From Chimonanthus salicifolius (Eukaryota > Streptophyta > Magnoliopsida > Laurales > Calycanthaceae): a DNA stretch of 64,000 nt. Under the pieces are notes generated by a model that worked only from the letters and a program-made list of their open reading frames with translations, ran no database searches and was not told the origin of the DNA. Shown here in pieces: positions 58,750 through 64,000 of the stretch (position 1 is the first letter of the stretch; the number at the start of each line of letters is the position of its first letter). The position numbers and the translations under genes were made by a program. The stretch is taken from the NCBI GenBank assembly GCA_013350335.1, contig CM023539.1, positions 33,280,631-33,344,630 of the forward strand. The letters run 5' to 3'.

Positions 58750-59715
58750 CAGGACCGGCCCTAGCCTTAGGCGACGCCTAGGGCCCCCAATTAGATAGGC
58801 CCCCAAGTCGGGTTCAATTTTTAAGTTCCCGCACATTCTTTTATGTTATAAATTTGTTTTAATGTTTATTTTACTAGCAAATGAATTTGTGAAGCAATGG
58901 TAGCATGTCTAATTTCGAATCCCAAAATGGTGTGTTCAATTCACATTGGGTTCAATTTTTCAATTTTTTGCCAATTTTTTTTTCAAATTTTAAATCTATA
59001 ATTCTAATAAATTGAATTAAACATCATGATAAAAAACATTTATCTTGTAGTTTTTTTTTTTCCGTTTAAAATTAAGAATTGAGATGGTTAATTGACTCTA
59101 TTACAAGATGAAAATAATTTTATAAAGGTCTGATTTTAACTAATTCTTATCATTTTTTTCAGAAATTTTAATAAAAGTGAGACCTAAAAAAGTCCTTAAA
59201 TAAGGAAACTTAGTGTTCACTGTAATATAGATGGTTGCATATAAAGAAAATGGGTTAAATTTGAATGACTATTTTGTGTTTTATAGTTTATAATTGAGTG
59301 ATAATTTTTAATATAATTTTTCTTTATAAATTGTTTTAAATGCATTATATACTTTAGCATGTCAACTAGTCTTTTTAAATACAATAAAATAGTAATAAAA
59401 AATAAAAAATCAGCATGCATGACATAAGTGGAAATTAAATGTGTCACAAGAAAGATTGAATGGATTAACTATCTTATCTATTGAAAAAGATATATTAAAA
59501 AAACTTGAATATAGTAATTTAATTAGTAATTTTGTATCTCAAAATCCGCGAAGAATAAATTTTAAATAATACTTTGTTTATAAATTTGATTATTATATTT
59601 TATTTGGATGTTTCACACTTTGTAAAAAAAAAGTATGATTTTATTTTTTGTGAGTGAATAAAAGGCTCATCTTAAGAGTTCGCCTAGGGCCCTTGAAATC
59701 TCAGGGCCGACACTG
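58750..59715. mobile_element. hAT-like non-autonomous element, uninterrupted copy
   Basis: 966 bp with ends CAGGACCGGCCCTAGCC and CTCAGGGCCGACACTG, flanked by CATTCACC and TATTTACC (six of eight bases). It contains GCCTAGGGCCCCC near the left end and CGCCTAGGGCCCTTG near the right, an AT-rich centre and a tRNA-like segment. It gives the uninterrupted form of the target site of the Tekay element in the sister copy (GGAAACTTAGTGTTCACTG at about 59,204-59,222). No transposase. Confidence 0.75.
58883..58954 (+). other. tRNA-Trp-like segment (72 bp) inside the hAT-like element
   Basis: The segment has the exact 72-bp length of plant tRNA-Trp without CCA. GTGAAGCAATGGTAGC matches the A box/D-arm, and TGTTCAATTCAC matches the B box/T-arm (RNA polymerase III promoter GTTCRANNC). 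The end TTGGGTTCA agrees with the acceptor 3' strand. The anticodon position reads TCG instead of CCA and stems are weakened, so it is not a working tRNA-Trp gene. Confidence 0.6.
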
Positions 59716-59789
59716 TATTTACCATACTTCTGTTGTATTTTCAGTCTTCATCGATGGTGTCTTGTGGTGGCCGACAACGGCCCTCCACC

Positions 59790-60130
59790 ATGTTGCATGC
59801 AGCCGGAGGTGACTCGACCAAAAAGCATGTTAACGTAAGCGGCAACCTTGACAATACAATGCATCCTTTTCAATACACATTGCTGCTAGCGAAGGCATCA
59901 CTCTACATTGGGAGAAATCTCTATATTTCTAAGCTGCTCCAGCACATGAGTTGTCCCAACTTAGGAAGTCCACAATGCATGCAATACCTTGTTTAGTTTC
60001 CACATATGCCAACAAATACCCATTCTGATTTCTCTCATTCCTTTTCTTTTCTTGATATGTTCCACCGTCCAAGTTGTCCTTGATTTGTAGAGAGAGAATC
60101 TTGGTGGAAACGAGCCATATCCTCATCAGC
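59790..60130 (+). repeat. Dispersed repeat, copy without hAT insertion
   Basis: Uninterrupted counterpart of 33,575-33,644 plus 46,948-47,205. GCGGCAACCTTGACAATACA at 59,840-59,859 spans the place where the other copy took up the hAT-like element. The rest up to 60,582 is AT-rich with no gene. Confidence 0.8.
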
Positions 60131-60606
60131 CACTCAAGGAGTGAAAATATTCGCATTTCAACTATTAATAGAGTTTATTAATGTTAAAACAAAGAAGTTT
60201 CGGCTTGGGTGTAAATCCCATAAAAACAGTCGGAGTGAAAATTATCAAGGTGAGGAATATCGAAAGAGTTGATTTTGGCTCAAATAGTATGGATATCATA
60301 AGCACTTGAAGTAATAATTTATGAAGACCCGCATACCCATCTACACGTGTGTATGCATGAGTTGAAAAACACTTTGCTTGTATACAGTGCCAATAATTTC
60401 TTTTTTTAAAAAAAACTTCCTCTGTTAAAATTCATAATTTCCAAGTAAACACAGTCGACAATGATGCTTAGAGATGCATCTGGAAAAAAAAGACTCTTAG
60501 AATTTAATTCACAAAATAAGGAAGGCAGTACGGGGTGAGAAATAAAGATTGAAATACCATTTACACAGGTGCTAGAACAACCTGATTGACCCTAGAGGGG
60601 GAGTTT

Positions 60607-60650
60607 GGGGATGGGGGTGGGGGTGGGGGGGGGGGGGGTGTGTGGGGGGG
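60607..60650. repeat. G-rich run
   Basis: GGGG tracts separated by single T or AT, with a run of 14 or more G. It is capable of forming a G-quadruplex on the + strand and is prone to slippage and sequencing error. Confidence 0.9.
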
Positions 60651-61186
60651 TGAATAGGTTATAATTGGAGGGGAAACAACAATCAAGAGTGTGTGTGTTA
60701 GTAAATGTGATTAAAACAATCAAGACAAGAATTTGGCTCTAACACCACAAACACAAGGACACAAGATATATAGTAGTTGGATTCGCCAACCTACATCCAC
60801 TGTTAGGACTCACTCAACCTTGAACTATCCCCAAATCCACAATGTGGGGACTTACACCCTCACAATTAGAGTAGGAATTCCACCCCACTTAATTGGCTGA
60901 GAATTCCACCTACCACTGTGCTAGAGACGACGCTTTAGAGTTTTTTATAGTGGTTCCAGGGTACCTCCCTTTAATCCACTCTCGGGTTACAGGTTTTTAA
61001 AAAGAAAATTAAAAACCAAGAAACACTTGCCTTAAAGCTCTTTCTCACTGATGTGTGCTTCTTGAAGATCCCACCAGAGTTGTGTTGAGGCTCCTTCTTC
61101 AACAAACGTCGTGTAGTAATCACAATCTGTGGGTGACAAAGAAACTTAGCTAAACTAAAGCCTTCCTACTGTATAGTTTTCTCACT

Positions 61187-61350
61187 TGCAAACTTAATCC
61201 GAAGATTGGTTGTTTATGATCTTTCTCTCCTCCTCTCTTTCTCACTTACAAACTTAATTCGAAGATTGGTTGTGTATGATCTTTCTCTTCTCCTCTTTTT
61301 CTCATTTGCAAACATAATCCGAAGATTGATTGTTTATGATCTTTCTCTCA
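61187..61350. repeat. 60-bp tandem array in the copia LTR
   Basis: Three copies with GAAGATTGGTTGTTTATGAT starting at 61,201, 61,261 and 61,321, each preceded by TTGCAAACTTAATCC-like text. Confidence 0.95.
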
Positions 61351-62261
61351 AGAGTGTTAATCATTCCTTAGAGTGTATAACTCTTTTAAGCTTAAGGAAG
61401 ATAGTAAAATGATCACACAATATTCATATTTATAGAGGAGTTTTTACAGTCATATTGACTGTCCAGGACCGATAGATCGGTGGCACCGATGGGTCGGTGT
61501 TTATATTTATTACCATTCAACCACCTGACCGTTGCGCATTAAATGCACCCTCAACGACATTATTACTTCTCGGCCGACATGTCATTGTCGCCGATGGGTC
61601 GACACTTATGGTATCGAGGGATCGGTCCATACGAGAGGCTCGTTTTGGTACAAAACCATGTTTGACAGTAGTCTCCTCTTTGGAAACATGTTACACAGAA
61701 GGACCTGTCTCCCTTTGCTGAGGGTCGGGCCTGTATCTCTCGATCGATCTTTGTTTACTGATAAGTCTGTTTTAATGAGAGCACTTATAAGTTTTATACA
61801 GGAGAGTCATTGACCACGAGACTCTCGGTCAAAGGCATTTCCAGAATGAAAGTTCTAATTTCCAGAACGAATGTCAATCTGTCTGACCAATCTTTGACCA
61901 CGATGGGTCGTTCCTGAATACACCGAGAGGTTGGTGAGATAGACTGGTCGTGCTGACCGTGAACATAATTCATGTTTTCAAGTTCACTTCCAATTCACTG
62001 TTCAACATCCTCTCTAGGCATTTCATGTTTATTACCAACACATGCAACTAAGCTTAGTAGTCCTCTCTCAAGTATGGGTTCCACCTAGGGTCATATATGG
62101 CCATATACTTATCTTTGTGATTGCCATGACGACGAGCTTTGAGCTTGGTGGAGCATGATCTTTTTCCTTGATCATTTTGAGTCTTCAAGCTTCTTGGCAA
62201 GTGTTTCTACCCGAGTCATGTAATTGACAAACAGGGACTCTGTCAAGTAAGGGCACTAACA

Positions 62262-63365
62262 ATCTCCCCTTTTGTCAATGACATGACAAAACCTAAAATC
62301 TAACGTAATTACATGCCAACCCTTTATTACAACACATTTGAATACAAAACATTACATCAATTACCTGTATATTAAAATTTATTAACAAGACTATGATCTT
62401 CATATTCTTGCTTAGCTTGCTTCATTCTTATTTTCATGTTTAAACACAAAAAAGCAGGCAATACCAGACAATCATTAGATGGGTTAGTCCAAACCATAAA
62501 ACATCCATGGACTAAATATGATTTTCTTCCCCATACACAAATGAATTGCTAGGATTCCCCTAATCTCCTTGAGCTTCCCAGCTCCAAGCTTCTACTACTT
62601 TCTCCCCCATTTTGTTATTCAATTGACAAAGAGTTAGTAGGTATGCACCAAGATTAAGCACTCCCCCATGCTTCTTGTAGTGGTGCTTGACTAAGGTCTA
62701 TTCCAACTCATGGTTCTTCCCCAAGGTTCAGTGCACACTTTTTGTGCAACAAGATTTGTATGCCTTTGCACAAACTGATTTCCAGCATATTGCTTCAAGG
62801 GTTAAGCTAATGTCCCTAGCTTTTTCGAGTTTCCTTCCCCATTCACTATGCAATTTTTCTTAGCTTTTTCTTCTTTGTTCCCCCACAAACTTAGCTGTCC
62901 CCAAGTTGATTTCTTTTCAAACTTTCAAGCTTGCATTCACCTTCCTCCACAAACTGTCATGACCAGTGACAATAGCTAATTAGCACATATTTTGTGCTCC
63001 CCCATACGCCAAGTATATTGTAGCACCATATCTCGAATCCTTATCTCCCTAACATGCCAATACAAAACTAACTCAGTCAAACCTGCATGTTAGTATATCA
63101 TACACAAGAGATAAATGGCATACATACACACCAATACACATATCACACTAAACCAAACCTTATCATTGTATTGAAATCATAATGTGCATTTGAGTACATA
63201 TGGTGATTGTTAGGGGGCACTATGGATGTTTAGACAAAATAACAAAAGTATAGTTTTTCTAAGGTCAAAGAAAACTATCCTAAGCAGATCCATCCTAAGG
63301 AGGTGCAGGAGGAGGAGTATTTGGAACTCGATCAAAGAAGGAGGTAGCAGCAACAAGATCCTGGA
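62262..63365 (-). other. Copia internal 3' region without pol
   Basis: The minus strand carries GTTTTGTCATGTCATTGAC followed by the purine tract. Further GGGGGAG purine blocks occur near 62,600, 62,663, 62,880 and 63,000, as in the non-coding 3' region of SIRE-type copia elements. No coding region was recognised. It is cut by the Athila-type LTR to the right. Confidence 0.5.
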
Positions 63366-64000
63366 TTGTAACCCTCAGTCTATCCACGGATCTCTCAAAG
63401 CAGGTATAGAGCATGAGTGCGAGGTCGTACCCAAGGGAAATCTACAAAATATATGTACGAAATAAAAAATTTGCACTATTTAAAAATGATGTGATTTAAG
63501 GAAATAATTTTCTAAAACATTTAGTTATAATCTTAATTTAAAACAATGAATAGTTTTGATAAATTTTTGAGAAAAAGAAAAATAAATTAAAAATAATTTT
63601 TTTTACATAATCTACAATGGAATCCGGTCAAACATCGACGTGCCATGTTATCCGATTTAAAAACAAAAACATGGCCTAGACTATGAAATATTCTGGAATT
63701 ATTAAATATAATTCAAGTTTCCTATTTAATAAAATTCTAATTAAAATAATTATTAAATCAGAATTTTTCAAATCAAGCCTTAGGCTTGAGCGGGTTTTAA
63801 ACTTGTGTTTCCCCAATTCTAAAACAACCGTTCTTGATAAGAACCTTAGACTGGAGAGACGGCAAGTCCCACTGATCCTAAAAGGGGTTCCACTTTTCAT
63901 TGAAAAATCCTCAAATTAATTTGTTTCATGAAGTTCTTAAAAAGAATTAAAATTAAATTGAAAACCATCATTATTTAATATTTAACAATTGGGAATAGCA
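63366..64000 (-). repeat. Athila-type LTR, cut by the window end
   Basis: GTGCGAGGTCGTACCCAAGG at 63,418-63,437 is the reverse complement of the LTR end at 1,340-1,375. The following 570 bases align with the reverse complement of 892-1,412 and then directly with 9,230-9,450. This copy preserves the junction of the two LTR halves that are separated in the element at 892-10,477. Internal sequence, if any, lies to the right of the window or is absent. Confidence 0.7.

Larger units (their letters stand above)
60583..62261 (-). repeat. SIRE-like copia 3' LTR
   Basis: On the minus strand the LTR starts TGTTAGTGCCCTTACTTGAC directly after a purine tract AAAAGGGGAGAT. It ends in CCTCTAGGGTCAATCA. 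GACCCTAGAGGGGG...GGGTGAATAGGTT at its left end is common in plant SIRE/Maximus-type LTRs. It contains the G-rich run, a 60-bp array and several GATCGGT/GGGTCGGT words. No RT is visible, so the lineage is inferred from the termini only. Confidence 0.6.

Overview
The window looks like a eudicot plant chromosome segment of the gene-poor kind. It is AT-rich, the one complete host gene is a three-exon R2R3-MYB, and almost everything else is LTR retrotransposon or small DNA transposon. Families recognised from coding motifs or termini are Ty1/copia (Tork-like, Ale/Retrofit-like, SIRE-like), Ty3/gypsy Athila, Ty3/gypsy chromovirus Tekay/Del, TRIM elements and short hAT-like elements. The species cannot be named from what I see. 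The window opens on a HindIII site (AAGCTT), which may only reflect a clone end.

Left third (1-21,600, + strand). One decayed Tork-type copia pol is split into four collinear pieces (1-891, 10,478-10,661, 13,667-14,026, 20,977-21,595) by three insertions. These are a rearranged Athila element (892-10,477), a 3.0-kb solo LTR (10,662-13,666, target duplication TGTTG) and an Athila-type LTR (14,027-20,976) that itself holds an Ale-type copia (16,023-19,905) lacking most of RT and RNase H. Removing the inserts restores the copia reading frame at two junctions exactly. At the 3' end of the Athila part lies an uninterrupted 140-codon ORF (8,725-9,147) that resembles the Cys-rich nucleic-acid-binding protein of plant betaflexiviruses. 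It is the most unexpected coding sequence in the window.

Middle (21,600-33,600). A complete minus-strand R2R3-MYB gene (21,647-23,699, 374 aa, three exons) resembles subgroup 2 (MYB13/14/15). Its C-terminal motif is present as three 46-residue tandem copies, and intron 1 carries a TRIM. Further right are an Athila-type solo LTR (25,487-27,744), a second TRIM (31,511-31,855) and the broken 5' end of a HIPP-type heavy-metal-binding gene (32,245-32,399).

Right half (33,600-64,000). A five-level nest (33,645-46,947) can be read from its target-site duplications: hAT-like element > solo LTR > Athila-type solo LTR > solo LTR > solo LTR. A second hAT-like element (47,547-58,235) holds a decayed but structurally complete minus-strand Tekay chromovirus (48,178-57,813, TSD CTTAG). 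A third hAT-like copy (58,750-59,715) is uninterrupted and contains a 72-bp tRNA-Trp-like segment. The end of the window has a SIRE-like copia 3' LTR with adjoining internal sequence (60,583-63,365) and another Athila-type LTR cut by the window edge.

No operon-like cooperation applies. The only host gene likely to be functional is the MYB factor; the retroelement genes are all broken by stops and frameshifts, apart from an intact Athila integrase ORF.
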